A stretch of DNA of 64,000 bases from the NCBI GenBank assembly GCA_024336345.1, contig JANFOG010000012.1, positions 868,001 through 932,000 on the forward strand, given 5' to 3'. Shown piece after piece: positions 1-10,737 of this stretch. The first letter of the stretch is position 1, and each line of letters begins with the position of its first letter. The stretch comes from Mariannaea sp. PMI_226. Taxonomy: Eukaryota; Ascomycota; Sordariomycetes; Hypocreales; Nectriaceae. The translations under genes and the position numbers were made by a program. The notes beneath the pieces were generated by a model. It did no database searches, was not told the DNA's origin, and worked only from the letters and a program-made list of their open reading frames with translations.

Positions 1-1706
1 TCATTTCCAGATTGATCAATTGGTCAAGGGCCGAGTGATATCCGTCGACACTAACACCAACCAAGTCGAGCTGAGCTTGAAGTCTTCTGTTGTTGAGAAG
101 GATTACACTCCCCCAATCACTTTCAACGATATCAAAGAGGGTCAGATTGTCACTGGCAAGGTCCGAAAGGTCGAAGAATTCGGTGCGTTCATCCTGGTCG
201 ACAACTCTGCCAACGTCAGCGGTCTTTGCCATCGCTCTCAGATGGCCGAGAAGCCTGTTCAGGATGCTACCAAGCTGTACAAGGAAGGCGATGCTGTCAA
301 GGCCAGAGTGCTTGAGATCGATACTCAGAAGCGACGAGTTACTTTTGGTCTCAAGCCCTCGCTGTTCGAGGATGAAGACACTGATATGGACTCTGATGAC
401 GAGGACCAAGGCGCTGCCCTCGAGGATAGCGATGATGAAGAAGAAGATGTCGAGATGGGCGAGGACGGCGTTGAGCTAGATGGCTCTGATGAGGATGAGG
501 ATGAAGAGGAAGAGGAAGATGATGAAGACGAAGATGAGGAGGATGATGATGATGACAGCGAGGAAGAAGAAGAAACCCGACCTACTAAGAAGACCAAAGG
601 CCTTGGCGCTGGCAAGAAGTCAGAATGGGCCGCTGATCCATTCGCCAACTCAGAATCTGAGTCGGAAGAGCAGTCCAAGGATGATGGGGATAAAAAGAAG
701 AAGAAGAAGCGAAGCAAGACAGAGATTGAAGTTGACAAGACAGCCGAGCTCGATGTCAACGGGCCCCAAACCTCCAGTGACTACGAGCGACTGCTGCTGG
801 GTCAGCCCGATTCTTCTGAGCTCTGGATCGCTTACATGGCCTTCCAGATGCAGGTCAGTGAGCTCTCCAAGGCTCGTGAGGTTGCCGAGCGTGCCATCAA
901 GTCCATCAACATCCGTGAGGAGGAAGAGAAGCTTAACGTCTGGGTTGCATACCTCAACTTGGAAGTTGCGTACGCCAACAAGCACTCCGTGGAGGAGGTG
1001 TTCAAGCGGGCCTGCCAATACAACGACGAGCAGAAGGTCTATGAGCGACTGGCCAGTATCTACATCCAGTCCGAGAAGCTCAAGGTTGGTTATCTCACAC
1101 CCCAATACTTTAATGATGACTGTAACGGCTAACTAACTACGGAAACAGGCTGCCGATGAGTTGTTCCAGGCTATGGTCAAGAAGTTTGGTGCCAAGTCTC
1201 CCCGCGTTTGGGAGAACTACGCTCACTTCCTGCACGCCACCCGAAACGAGACTGACCGTGCTCGTGCCCTGCTCCCCGAGGCCATCAAGCGACTTGGCAA
1301 GGCTCACCACCGTGACCTCTACAGCCGCTTCGGCGCCCTGGAGTTCCAATCCCCTAATGGTGAGCCCGAGCGAGGCCGTACCGTGTTTGCCGGTCTCCTC
1401 CACGAGTGGCCCGGCAAGGGCGATCTTTGGAGTCAGCTGCTCGACCTCGAGATGGGCCTGTCCGGCTCCGATGCTGATCCCGCCGCTGTGAGGGATGTAT
1501 TTGAGCGCAGAACAAAGGTCGAGGGTCTGAAGCAGTTCCAGGCGGAGAAGTGGTTCAGACGATGGGCCGCCTGGGAGAAGAAGCTGGATCCCAAGGGAGA
1601 GGAAAAGGTCATGGCTAAGGCCAAGGAGTGGGTTGTCTCGTTCAAGGCTCGAAAGGAGGCCAAGGCTGCTGCGAAGGCGGCTGAGGACGCCGAGATGGAG
1701 GAGTAA
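1..1706 (+). CDS. RRP5: rRNA biogenesis protein RRP5, C-terminal part (5' partial)
   Basis: RRP5 is a nucleolar S1/HAT-repeat protein needed for pre-rRNA cleavage and for assembly of both ribosomal subunits. The window enters inside the gene; the frame is open from about base 2, so the N-terminal S1 repeats lie upstream. Visible parts: the end of one S1 repeat, a complete S1 repeat (about 110-350, with the motif GKVRKVEEFGAFI), a long Asp/Glu-rich linker (about 376-580), a Lys-rich patch (about 690-712), then HAT/TPR-like helical repeats to the C-terminus. One intron, 1085-1148 (donor GTTGGT, branch-like CTAAC, acceptor CAG), joins K to AADELF in phase 0. Stop at 1704-1706. The order S1, acidic linker, HAT repeats is diagnostic of RRP5. 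Confident in identity; the true start is outside the window. Confidence 0.93.
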
Positions 1707-3423
1707 GTAGCCCCCTACAAGGGAGGTTTGGTGATGCTGGCAGGTTTTCTTTCGCGGATACCATTCAACGGAAAGTAAGAAAAAAGCTGGGAGGGGTATA
1801 CATATTATTTTTTTTTTGGTTTGTAATGAAAATGAAAAAGTTCCTAGAAGAGAATTGTGTGTGTATAGTGAAGTCCAATGTCTTTGTTCCCAACATTGCT
1901 GACCTGACGACATCTTGTTTTTCCAACACAGATGTGTACATCTTTCAACGGTCGCACATGAAGGAGTATAGACAGGTCTATCAATACTCAGCCTCATCAG
2001 TAGCTACAGGCTGCACACCGGAGAAATTATATGACGATGGTCGTACGTCAAATCACAGACCATTAGAAGAATGTCTCTGTGTAAGTGGAACTTCCATGTG
2101 TTTATTCTAAGACCTTTTTGTCTCTCCCAATTGTTACACTCCACCGCCTCTCCCTTCCCCATCCCCTTAGGCAAACACCACCAACGAAACGTTGCAATCA
2201 AAATTATGAGCCAATGGCCGAAAGCCCTTCCTGTTCTTTTTTTGGGAGAGGGACGTAGTTTTTGTTTTTTTCCCTTCAAAGTGGCGGTGGCTTTCGGGGC
2301 CCATCCGTGCTCAGGCGCAAGGGCGGGCTGCAGCTTCTCGCCTTCGCTGTGTTCTCTTCATGCGCACTGCCAGATCTCGTATCCATTCGCCGCCAACTCC
2401 GTAATTTTCGTTGGATATACTATGTCCACCAGCAGAACCATTGCTGCTTATTTTACCTATTCAGTGGCCTAAATTACTTATTGCTGGTTTGGGGTAGGAG
2501 GAAGGGTAGGAGACGCAGATCGACAAGGAAGCGGATACACCAGAAGAAAAAAAAGGCGGCTGATGGGCGATCTTCTTCATCATACGTGCTATTACGAGTT
2601 TCTTACATTTCCATCCATAGGCTGTCAGTAAAGGAAAGGAGAGAGTGAGATTTTGATCATGACACACAGGCTTATGCTATGGCATGACGTCGAACTCATC
2701 TCCTTCAGCGAAATCGTGATCCCATCAGCTGAACTGCGGGATACGCCGATCACTGAAACACGTTTTCTCCGAATGCTGCTCCCCCAATCCAGCATGCACT
2801 CTTCGCAAAATCGCCCCCCCCTCAGCCTCAACGAATGAGACGACGTCGTGTGCACAGTTGGGGAATAATCACGTCTCGGCAATGCATGCCGCTGACGCCG
2901 TCCCCGTAATAGGTTCACTCCGTCACATTTGTTGCAGTTTGCATGGACATATGGGATGTTGTTGTTTTTATTATTCTGTTTTAACAATCTCCCTTTTCCG
3001 TAACAACAGGACTTTTGGAGGACAAGGCGGTGGACGACCCCGGACGACGCGGAGACCTGGGTTGATGAGATGATCTGCAAGACCACTAGCTGGCGGGTGT
3101 GCAGCATTGACGTAGAAAGTAGAAATACGAGATGGGGATGAAGAACGACTGAAAATAGAAGCCAAACACATTCAGTAGTTTAGAAGCGGGGATAATGGAG
3201 CATACGTCCCAAAATGCTCCAATATGAGGAGAGGGATGACGATGATGTTGAATATAAAAAGCCACCGAACCTCAACTTAGTATTCTATTATCAAATCACC
3301 TCTACCACTTTCACCAACTCACAACTACTACAAATAACCTTATTCCAATCCAGCCTTTTCCACACAAATCAATAACACCAAAAAAAAAACTATTAACCAA
3401 CCCTCCCCAAAAACACAATCACA
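1707..3423. other. intergenic region, no gene seen
   Basis: About 1.7 kb between RRP5 and the NIS1-like gene. Small open frames on both strands have no recognisable domain and no conserved-looking composition. The first part is probably RRP5 3' UTR. The last 200 bases are the promoter and leader of the next gene. Confidence 0.6.
3251..3423 (+). promoter_or_regulatory. TATA box and leader of the NIS1-like gene
   Basis: A TATA-type element (AATATAAAAA at 3251-3260) lies about 170 bases before the ATG. It is followed by a C/A-rich leader with runs such as CCACTTTCACC and an A-run, then CACAATCACA directly before ATG at 3424. A TATA box plus a CA-rich leader is usual for strongly induced fungal secreted-protein genes. 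Position and composition only; no transcript data. Confidence 0.5.
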
Positions 3424-4000
3424 ATGCGTCTGTCCGTCACTGCCGCCATCACCACCCTCCTGGCTACCGCTGCCCAGGCCCGCATCAACGGCATCGCAGT
3501 CCCTGAGACAATCAAGCCCGGTGACACTTTTGACGTCATCATCGAGAGCTCCAACTACATCCAGAGCGTCTACGACGTCGCCATCGCCTTCGGATACATG
3601 CCCGGTAAGGGCTTCCAGGGCACTCTGGGCAGCGTTATCAACTCGTTCTACCTTGGCCCCAGTACGTATCTTCCCTTTTTGTCTTTTCTTATATTCGTAG
3701 CTCTTCTATGTTCGATAGGCGTGGGGGTCAATTAGCTACCCCCGCAGAATCAATAGAAGCAGAACTCAAGAACCATGTAAACTAACGAAGTTGGAATTAT
3801 TTACAGAGGAGTCGAACCAGCTGCACAACTTCAACAAGACCATCACATTCCCCAGCAGCGCTCCCAAGGGCGACGCCGTCTTCTCTGCTGGCCTCTACAG
3901 CTTGTACGGAGTGTCCAGCACCACCACCTTGACCGACTACAACGTCACCGTCAAGATTGGCGACAAGACTAGCAAGAAGTACAAGTCCAGCATTGTCTAA
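3424..4000 (+). CDS. NIS1-like small secreted protein (candidate effector)
   Basis: Predicted 143-residue secreted protein from two exons, 3424-3661 and 3807-4000 (intron 3662-3806, donor GTACGT, acceptor ACAG). The first 19-20 residues form a signal peptide (hydrophobic Ala/Thr/Leu core ending AQA). The mature start RINGIAVPETIKPGD, the internal YIQSVYDVAIAFG and the YNVTVKIGD strand match my recollection of the NIS1 family (necrosis-inducing secreted protein 1 of Colletotrichum and homologs across ascomycetes and basidiomycetes). In Colletotrichum this family is known as a conserved effector acting on plant immune kinases; a role here is inference. The mature protein has no cysteine, as expected. 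It has its own TATA promoter and is convergent with the IRS4 gene. Family assignment fairly sure; host target not shown by sequence. Confidence 0.8.
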
Positions 4001-4375
4001 AAACGCAACGGTTTTCGACGTGTTTGGATCAGTTATGCCAGAAGGGAGATTAACAACATATGGGGCTTAGGGACTCGGTAGAATATATGAGGATATAGAA
4101 CATTCCATCCACGTAGGATGATTCATTTGATTATAGACATAAATTCAATAGCACTCGCTTGTACACAATGCAACAAATTACAAATCACAATAACTCTTGC
4201 CCTTGATCAAGTCTTGTACTCTCATTGTAAGCCAATATTGTTCTCTAGGTAGGGTATCATCTATAGGAAGCACACATCGCCGTAAAAGTCTCTATACATA
4301 AGCCACTTGCAACGGGGCAGCTTTCACATTGCTGGCTGCAACCCCCTCAGCTTACTCTCGACCTTCCCCCCCAGC
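4001..4375. other. convergent 3' flanks
   Basis: Short interval between two genes that end toward each other (NIS1-like, plus; IRS4-like, minus). AT-rich in its first half; presumably the two 3' UTRs. No gene seen. Confidence 0.6.
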
Positions 4376-6259
4376 CTACTTAAGCTTGGGCGCCACAACT
4401 TTCATCCCGTTGGCACTCCCCCATACACTGTTGCTCACTTTGGCCGGGATCTTTCGTCCTCGTAGTCGCTGGTCAATCAGCCACATGCCCACAACAAACT
4501 CTTGACGTCCGAGAATGCCTCTCCCCTGACGATCAACCAGATCCCAGACTTCGGCCAGCTCGTCAGCCGGCAGGCGAGAGCGCTTCCAGATTTGGCGGAC
4601 CACAATGTTGAGCACATACTCCACGGGTTCCACCCTTGGCTCGATTACAGGCGCATTACGAACATCGAGAAGGACCCCGCGATTGGAGGCCCAAACGGCT
4701 TCGTATCGTTTTCGCTCCCGAGGCGTAATCTCTTCTCGCCAGCGCTTTCGCGAACCTTCATGATGTGAGTGCTTCTTCCCACTGTGCAACATGGGCAGAT
4801 GTCCCTTCTTGGGGCGGTCTTCTTCATCTGATGGCTTGTGGGGCTGACGTAGCGTTTGCATGAGGCGGGGTGACTTTTGTCGACGCGGTGGAGGAGGTGT
4901 TGGGAGGCCACCACCCGTGCTGTGAGGCGTGAGCCGCGTGGATGCGAGAGAGCTGGCTAACATGGCATCCGTGAGTGAGTCCAACGGGAGACTCGTGATG
5001 GAGGATGCCTTTGGATTATGCCGCGTAAGGGAACGCGAGGGTGAAGGCGGCATGCTTGAAGAAAGTCGTCGTCTAGGTTTAGGTTTCGCCGGAGGTGAAG
5101 GGTGCTCTGCTGGCGAAGGGCGCTCTGGGGGTGGAGGGCGCTCAGGGGGCGAAGGGCGCTCAGGAGATTGATTAGAGGATGCCGATACAAAAGTGTCATC
5201 CGATGATACCGTACCAGAGGTTGTAGGACGTTGGTCACCGGAGACATGTTCTCGTGGGCCAGCTAGACTAGGTGTTGGGAGATTTGGTGTAACCGCTGGC
5301 GGCGTGGGCTTCGAGGCTGGTTTCTTAGCACCCCGAGGCTGAGGTGGTGTCGGTGGACGTTGGGTTGCAGGCCTTGAGTTTGGCTTCGGAGGATCCGGGG
5401 ATGAAGTTACCAATACTCCAGTTGGCGGTCGAGTTCTGATAATCTTAGGTGGTGTTTGTGGTTGGATTGCTGCTTTCACTATCGACGCCGCGATCCTTTG
5501 TGGCTTAGGCGACAGAACCTCTGGGATAGACTTGGTAACAGATGCCGGAGGTGGTGTAAGCGACCTAGGCTTTGGCTTGACTTCTGGCTTGGGCTTGGGC
5601 TTCACTCTCGAGGGGGACGGTTCAGGGTCATAATGAGGTCCAGGCTCCAGGTCCCTGTCAGATATGCTGTAGGCTGCAGGTTCTGGTGATCGTATTGGGG
5701 TTCTTTTTGGTGATGGTCTCTTAATCGGGTCACCGGTCCTAACCTGTTCGAACATGGAGATGAGTGATCCTGTCGGCGGAATCGACCCCGAGTCAACCAC
5801 CTCCCCACTGTTTGGCGCGCCCATGTCTCCCACATTAGACCGTCCGGGGGTTCTTATCTTGGGTGTAGGGCTGGAGTTCCTGCTCGCAGCCAAGGCGGCA
5901 GCGATGAAGCTGGCGCTCTTGGGATCTGCCCTGGGGCTCGAATATCCCGAGGGCGACTGTGATGGACTCGCTCCAAACTGCGGCAACCTGAGTGTACCCA
6001 TGGCCCCATATTGATCTGCATCGGCAGCGCTTCCTCCCGTGCTTTGCGGCTTGACGGGACTTCGTGGTCTCTGCGCCGAGTTGGCCGCGGTCAGGGCGCC
6101 ATTGTCCTTCTTCGGGGGAGGAGGAGCTGGGCTTTTCTTATTGAACGCGAGAGAGGCACCCTGAAGAGCGGCGGCGGTGGGATCCGAGGGCCCGTTGGTC
6201 TGGGACACGACAGGATTCATCGCCGGGAGTTTAGAAGGCGTATTAGGACGACATTGCAC
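4376..6259 (-). CDS. IRS4: IRS4/TAX4-type EH-domain protein
   Basis: Single-exon protein of up to 627 residues. The N-terminal 480 or so residues are disordered and rich in Pro, Ser and Lys; they include a Pro-Glu-Arg-rich repeat patch (about 5070-5170). The C-terminus (last about 120 residues) is an EH domain with the signature VWDLVDRQGRGILGRQEFV followed by GMWLIDQRLRGRKIP. Disordered protein plus one C-terminal EH domain matches yeast Irs4/Tax4 (increased rDNA silencing protein 4), which bind and activate the PI(4,5)P2 phosphatase Inp51 and affect cell-wall integrity and autophagy. An ATG at 6220, 13 codons in, is an equally good start and gives a more family-like N-terminus. Identity good, start uncertain. 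Confidence 0.85.
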   Translation of the reverse strand: MQCRPNTPSKLPAMNPVVSQTNGPSDPTAAALQGASLAFNKKSPAPPPPKKDNGALTAANSAQRPRSPVKPQSTGGSAADADQYGAMGTLRLPQFGASPSQSPSGYSSPRADPKSASFIAAALAASRNSSPTPKIRTPGRSNVGDMGAPNSGEVVDSGSIPPTGSLISMFEQVRTGDPIKRPSPKRTPIRSPEPAAYSISDRDLEPGPHYDPEPSPSRVKPKPKPEVKPKPRSLTPPPASVTKSIPEVLSPKPQRIAASIVKAAIQPQTPPKIIRTRPPTGVLVTSSPDPPKPNSRPATQRPPTPPQPRGAKKPASKPTPPAVTPNLPTPSLAGPREHVSGDQRPTTSGTVSSDDTFVSASSNQSPERPSPPERPPPPERPSPAEHPSPPAKPKPRRRLSSSMPPSPSRSLTRHNPKASSITSLPLDSLTDAMLASSLASTRLTPHSTGGGLPTPPPPRRQKSPRLMQTLRQPHKPSDEEDRPKKGHLPMLHSGKKHSHHEGSRKRWREEITPRERKRYEAVWASNRGVLLDVRNAPVIEPRVEPVEYVLNIVVRQIWKRSRLPADELAEVWDLVDRQGRGILGRQEFVVGMWLIDQRLRGRKIPAKVSNSVWGSANGMKVVAPKLK

Positions 6260-8903
6260 GAATCGATTGGGCGGGCGCGGGGTTAGGAGGATTCCGTGGG
6301 AGGGTGTGTGTCAATAGGAAATGGAGGAGATTAGGGGTCGGAAAGTTTGGGACTCATGGACTGGATTAGAGACCAGAATCGGGTGGATTGATAGTGTCGA
6401 GAAGAGGTACACACGGGCTGGTAGACAGCCTGAAATGATGTTTAGATGATGTTTTGTTGGTGAAGCCAGATAGACACGGCTGCAACGGAACGACGAGCTT
6501 GTCCCCAAAGACCCGTGGTTGCTTACTTCCACTAACGTGAATCATGGGGGCGGAACGACCTGCTGGGCGGTTGAAGCCGCTACCCACTAGACGTCGGCGC
6601 TGCCCTGGTGTTTCATGTCTGCTCAGTGAGGCTGAGACCCTGAGACCCTTGTTGCCCCACTGAGGAGACCAACAGACAAGCAGTGACAGGGCTAGCTGTT
6701 GGGGCAGTAATTATAATTAGTACAGTACCTGCATCGGAACCCATGGGGGATGAAGCTTTGGGGATGAATTCCAACGAACCATCCAAGGGCCAGACCAGCC
6801 TGAGATCAAGGACGCCATCGATCGATCGATAGGTCATTCGTATTCGACATTCCAATAGTCTTTACACACAACAAATTCGACCGTTGATTGATTGGGATTC
6901 TAGAAATGAATCCGAGTAAGACAGCCACGAGACAAGTACGTATATGAAGGAACAATCAGCATCCACAAGGGGGGAGTACAGACTAAAATAAAGAAATAAA
7001 TTACAAAGTACAGACGTATTTGGGCTTTCTTTTTTTCTTTTTGTATCGGGATTTCCAAATCCAAAAGGAAGGGCACATGAGGAGATACAACTTCACAGTG
7101 TTGACGCCTATTTGCAACTCTTCTGTATATGAATAGGGGAAGTATCCACACCATTGAGAACGCTTATACACGTATCCAATATTGAATGCGGATATAGCCG
7201 AGAGTCATCTCAGTTCTCTCAGCACTTTATTTTGTTAAGAACGTATATACTCGCGGTCCTGTAATTGAGAATACTATGAAAACTCGACTGGTCCCCCCTT
7301 ATTCTAGTTACTATTTCTGAAACCCTTCCTTGCTTCCGAGTTGCTCTGTACTCTCCAAAGAGGCCATATCACCCTTACAAAGGAAGACTTTACTCCTGCA
7401 CCTCGTACCCCTTGCATGTGATCAGCCAATAGTCACTCAAAAGCAAGTCTAGCCCATCTTGCACTGTGGCTCAAAGATGGTCCACGGTAGAGTATCACAG
7501 ACTAATGTGAATGTCATCACAAACGATACGTTATATCAAACCCCGTCTAGGGAATAGAACATAATCACATACTATATAGAGACAGTGTTGGGAGCCATCA
7601 ACTCCCATGCAAGGCTCACTCCAACTACAAACGTATCTGTCTCGTTCAGGTCGTGCCACTGATCAGTGGCTTTCACTCACAATTTTCTCAGTAAGCAGTA
7701 TTCTCACCCATCATCTATCGTGTTGGTAAAGCTCATGATTTATGGTCGTCAAAAGAGGCAGAATACATCTGCCTTTGGAAGAGTCTCCACGACCATCAAC
7801 CTGCTACCACCGAGGGTCAGTGTAAAGGAGCTCTGTTCAGCCAACGACACAGAGACAGGTGCTCGAATAACCGGCTTAGGGTAATAACAATTGTGATCAG
7901 GGAGACCTGGCCCAGTGGCATTACGCAAAATATGCATTTGTAACCCTGTTACAAATGGAAGTCAAGTTATGCGTGTCGTCAAGTTGGGCAAGAAGCCGAC
8001 CTTCAGCTATGGCCAACGATGATGGTTTTAGAGAATTTGAAGGCTCATTTGAGTACATCCAAATGAATATTCCCGACGGTCTAATTGAACAACATATGAT
8101 GAAAACCCTACATGATTGCTCAATCTCTCAATGCCCATGCCCCTGGTATGTAGAAGTAATTACTAGCTTGATCCAAGCCGATCTTCTTAATTATAGCTAA
8201 TCAATATAGGCTATCTGCTCTCAGGCAGGGTCAATTTGCGTGTGGAATAAGCCGACTGGAGTTGAGGTGGTGAATCAGTATTTGTCGAAGGCCTTTGGCG
8301 TATCTCCAAAGTATCGCCTTGTAGATTTATACATTAGTAAATCTCTATGTCGATGAATTATCACTTAATACTGGCTGCAACGCGGGGATCTTTCTTCGTA
8401 GAGAAACTTGCCCTGCTACGCTACCACGAGCTCATTTGGGGACGCTGCAGAAGGGGATTCATGCGCATTGCCAGCCGAGTAGTCTCGGAGGTTTCTATGC
8501 GGACACTTTTCCCTTCATGAAAGCGCCGATGTGAAGTACTAGGGATGAAGACCAGCTAGCATAAAAGAAGACAAGAGACTTTGAGCACTTTAGAGGCCCC
8601 GGACGTTTTTTTTGCAGATGAGTTATATGGGGATCGAGATGATTCATAATACGTCAAACAAAAAAAATTTATACCTCATAGGTACTTGGGCACTTAATGC
8701 GAGGGTGTTGGGAAGTCCCGGAATACGAACTCTCAGAAGTTTTTAAGGTTGGAAGTCGCATTTAATCCTCCGGTAAATGGAGGGGGGAAGCATTCATGGC
8801 TGAAGAATAAGAAGTCATCGTCATTTATCTCAAGTGCGTTGTGTTTGCAAACCATTTCTTCCTCCGTCACGTCACTTGTATCACTACCTCTGCTACTCCT
8901 TTG
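6260..8903. other. intergenic region, no gene seen
   Basis: About 2.6 kb. The first part is the upstream region of the IRS4-like gene. The rest is AT-rich and holds only short open frames without recognisable features. A five-codon upstream open frame (8796-8810, ATG GCT GAA GAA TAA) precedes the hydroxylase gene. An A/T-only stretch near 8660-8675 may be promoter-related. Confidence 0.55.
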
Positions 8904-9782
8904 ATGCTCCTATCCTCAACCTGTTTGTCCAAAATGATGTTCCCTTCTTTTTCCCATTTCCCTTTGTCGATCCGGGTATGGCTTCTCCAGGAGCTCGTCT
9001 TCCACATTTTCGGTCTAGCATGTGAGTGGTGCGACCGAAAGGGTGCATTGCAGCAATTCAAAGTCAAAGCAAAGGACCGCAAATCCTACACTCAGATCTT
9101 GCCTCGAATCTTCTTCAACCAGGTCACCATCCTTTTGCCATGCATGGTTCTCACCGAGGTGCTCGGGTGGTGCTTCTGTGGTGGCTCTCAACTGCCCCCA
9201 GCTCGGTTTTTAGTGTCACTGCCGGCTATGGCCATAGGCCACGATGTTATACAATATGCCACTCACCGATATCTACTCCATCTTCCATATGTGCCATTAA
9301 TGCGAGCTCTGAGACACTCGGTTCATCATACCACTACCGCCAGTAGAGGCATCAGCGCCTGTTACATGTCTGCACCGGACTTCTTCCTTGAAATCGTGCT
9401 GCCGTATCTCATCCCACTTTCCTTGATAGGCGGCGGCCAAGCAGATTTACTATTCCATTCAGCCATTGCAGGTCTCGGAGCGGTTGGTGGTATATACGAG
9501 CACTCAGGATACGACTTTTCCGTGAAGCTAAGACATCAAGGGGCCATCACTCACTGGTGGCCAGGCATCATCGGTCAGCTTCTCAGCTACTTCCTCGACA
9601 ATCGATCACATAGCGAGCATCACTCTCGTGGAAGTGTGTCATTCTCCGACGGGTTTGGGAGTCCAGGGATATGTGATACCATTTTCGGGACTCGTTGGGA
9701 TTTGGTTGACAAGCACCGTCAGGCTGCCGAAGCTGAATGGCAAGCACGCAGAAGGGAGCTCGGCGCCACAGAGAAGAGTTGA
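8904..9782 (+). CDS. fatty acid hydroxylase superfamily (sterol desaturase-like) membrane protein
   Basis: About 292 residues from the first in-frame ATG at 8904; a second ATG at 8934 is also possible. The frame stays open further upstream without an ATG, so an upstream exon cannot be excluded. Histidine clusters that bind the di-iron centre are visible: HDVIQYATHRYLLH, then HSVHH, then HSEHH near the C-terminus. Hydrophobic helices lie between (LPRIFFNQVTILLPC, LVSLPAMAIG, FFLEIVLPYLIPLSLIGGG). This is the layout of the superfamily containing C-4 sterol methyl oxidase, C-5 sterol desaturase and sphingolipid hydroxylases, ER enzymes using O2. The substrate cannot be read from the sequence. 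It is convergent with the PEBP gene 320 bases away. Confidence 0.82.
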   Translation: MLLSSTCLSKMMFPSFSHFPLSIRVWLLQELVFHIFGLACEWCDRKGALQQFKVKAKDRKSYTQILPRIFFNQVTILLPCMVLTEVLGWCFCGGSQLPPARFLVSLPAMAIGHDVIQYATHRYLLHLPYVPLMRALRHSVHHTTTASRGISACYMSAPDFFLEIVLPYLIPLSLIGGGQADLLFHSAIAGLGAVGGIYEHSGYDFSVKLRHQGAITHWWPGIIGQLLSYFLDNRSHSEHHSRGSVSFSDGFGSPGICDTIFGTRWDLVDKHRQAAEAEWQARRRELGATEKS

Positions 9783-10101
9783 TGGTTGAGCCGACACTGG
9801 TTTTCCTTAGCTGGAAAATGGAACCAGATTTCATATGAACACAAGAAGGAGCGCCGAGGTTACTTGGGTGTAAGTGAATAACAGTACTGGAGTCTGCCGT
9901 AGCCAATATATTGAATTTGTACTGCACGCACCATTCACACCAAAGACTAGAGACAAGATAGAACGGTCAACAAAAATGCCATGTGCCAGTGTAGTTGCAA
10001 AATACAGATATTAATACTTATTGAAGGGTATCAAATGTCTCAAGTTATGGCCAGTCAGATACATAAAGAAGAAGAAAAGTGCAGAACAAAGGTAAAACGC
10101 C
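9783..10101. other. convergent 3' flanks
   Basis: Interval between the hydroxylase-like gene (plus) and the PEBP gene (minus). AT-rich near 10000-10030; presumably the two 3' UTRs. No gene seen. Confidence 0.55.
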
Positions 10102-10737
10102 TCAGTTGCTCTTAAAATAGTTGCAAGCCAGAACCGGACCCAGGCTGACTTGCTTCGCCCACGCATCCAAGTCGTACCGTATGCGTCCCTTTATTCCCAT
10201 CTTTTGGCCATTTGCTGGCGCAAACTTCTTCCCATCAAACCCGGCTGGCTCCTCATATAGGAGGAAGATGTAACGGTGAGGCGAACTGCCAGGAGGCGGT
10301 CCCGGACCGACATAGTCGGCAACAAACGGAGCAGTAGCCTTGAGGCTGGTGCTGTTGTCAGCCCCGACCTGTAGTCCTGGCTGGATCCAGTGGAGGGCGG
10401 GACCTAGGACACTGAATGAAGGGAATGGGGCGTCGGGGTCGAGGCTGACGACCATGTAAGTCTTGCTTGGAGAGAGTCCCGAAAAGGACAGCTCCGGCTC
10501 GGGCGTGGCATCTGTCTCGGTTAGCATTGTTTTCCCCATAAGAAGGAGGGGATTTTTTCTGAATATTTCCGCGAAAGACCCATTGACACTGAACATGAGG
10601 ACTAATTACTTACCAGCTCTGGGGATAAATTGCCCAGGCTTAATATCGGAGTGCGAGCCAACAGTCAAGCCAAGGACCTTGGAGGGGTCTGCTTCAATGA
10701 GCTCCAGGCCCTGCTGGACGTTCTGATTCGTCGGCAT
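10102..10737 (-). CDS. phosphatidylethanolamine-binding protein (PEBP/TFS1-like)
   Basis: Two exons, 10737-10614 and 10511-10102, give 177 residues. The intron 10613-10512 has donor GTAAGT, a CTAAC branch site and acceptor ACAG; it is the junction that keeps phase and yields PRADATPEPELSFSGL. Three PEBP signature blocks are present: SLDPDAPFPSF (ligand-pocket DPDxP), LHWIQPGLQ (the xHW motif), and GPGPPPGSSPHRYIFLLYE (GPxPP...HRY). Yeast Tfs1 of this family inhibits carboxypeptidase Y and a Ras GAP; fungal members are cytosolic or secreted. I see no signal peptide. Length is normal. Function beyond lipid or anion-pocket binding is not inferable. Confidence 0.9.

Noticed and set aside
325..759. 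Ser-rich open frame antisense to RRP5
   Set aside because: It is the complement of the Asp/Glu linker codons.
7640..7720. Minus-strand C/D snoRNA candidate (GATGATG ... CTGA)
   Set aside because: C box poor, no terminal stem, and CTGA is part of a CACTGATCAGTG palindrome.
8090..8180. C-box-like ATGATGA at 8096-8102 as a second snoRNA
   Set aside because: No CTGA D box at suitable distance and no flanking stem.
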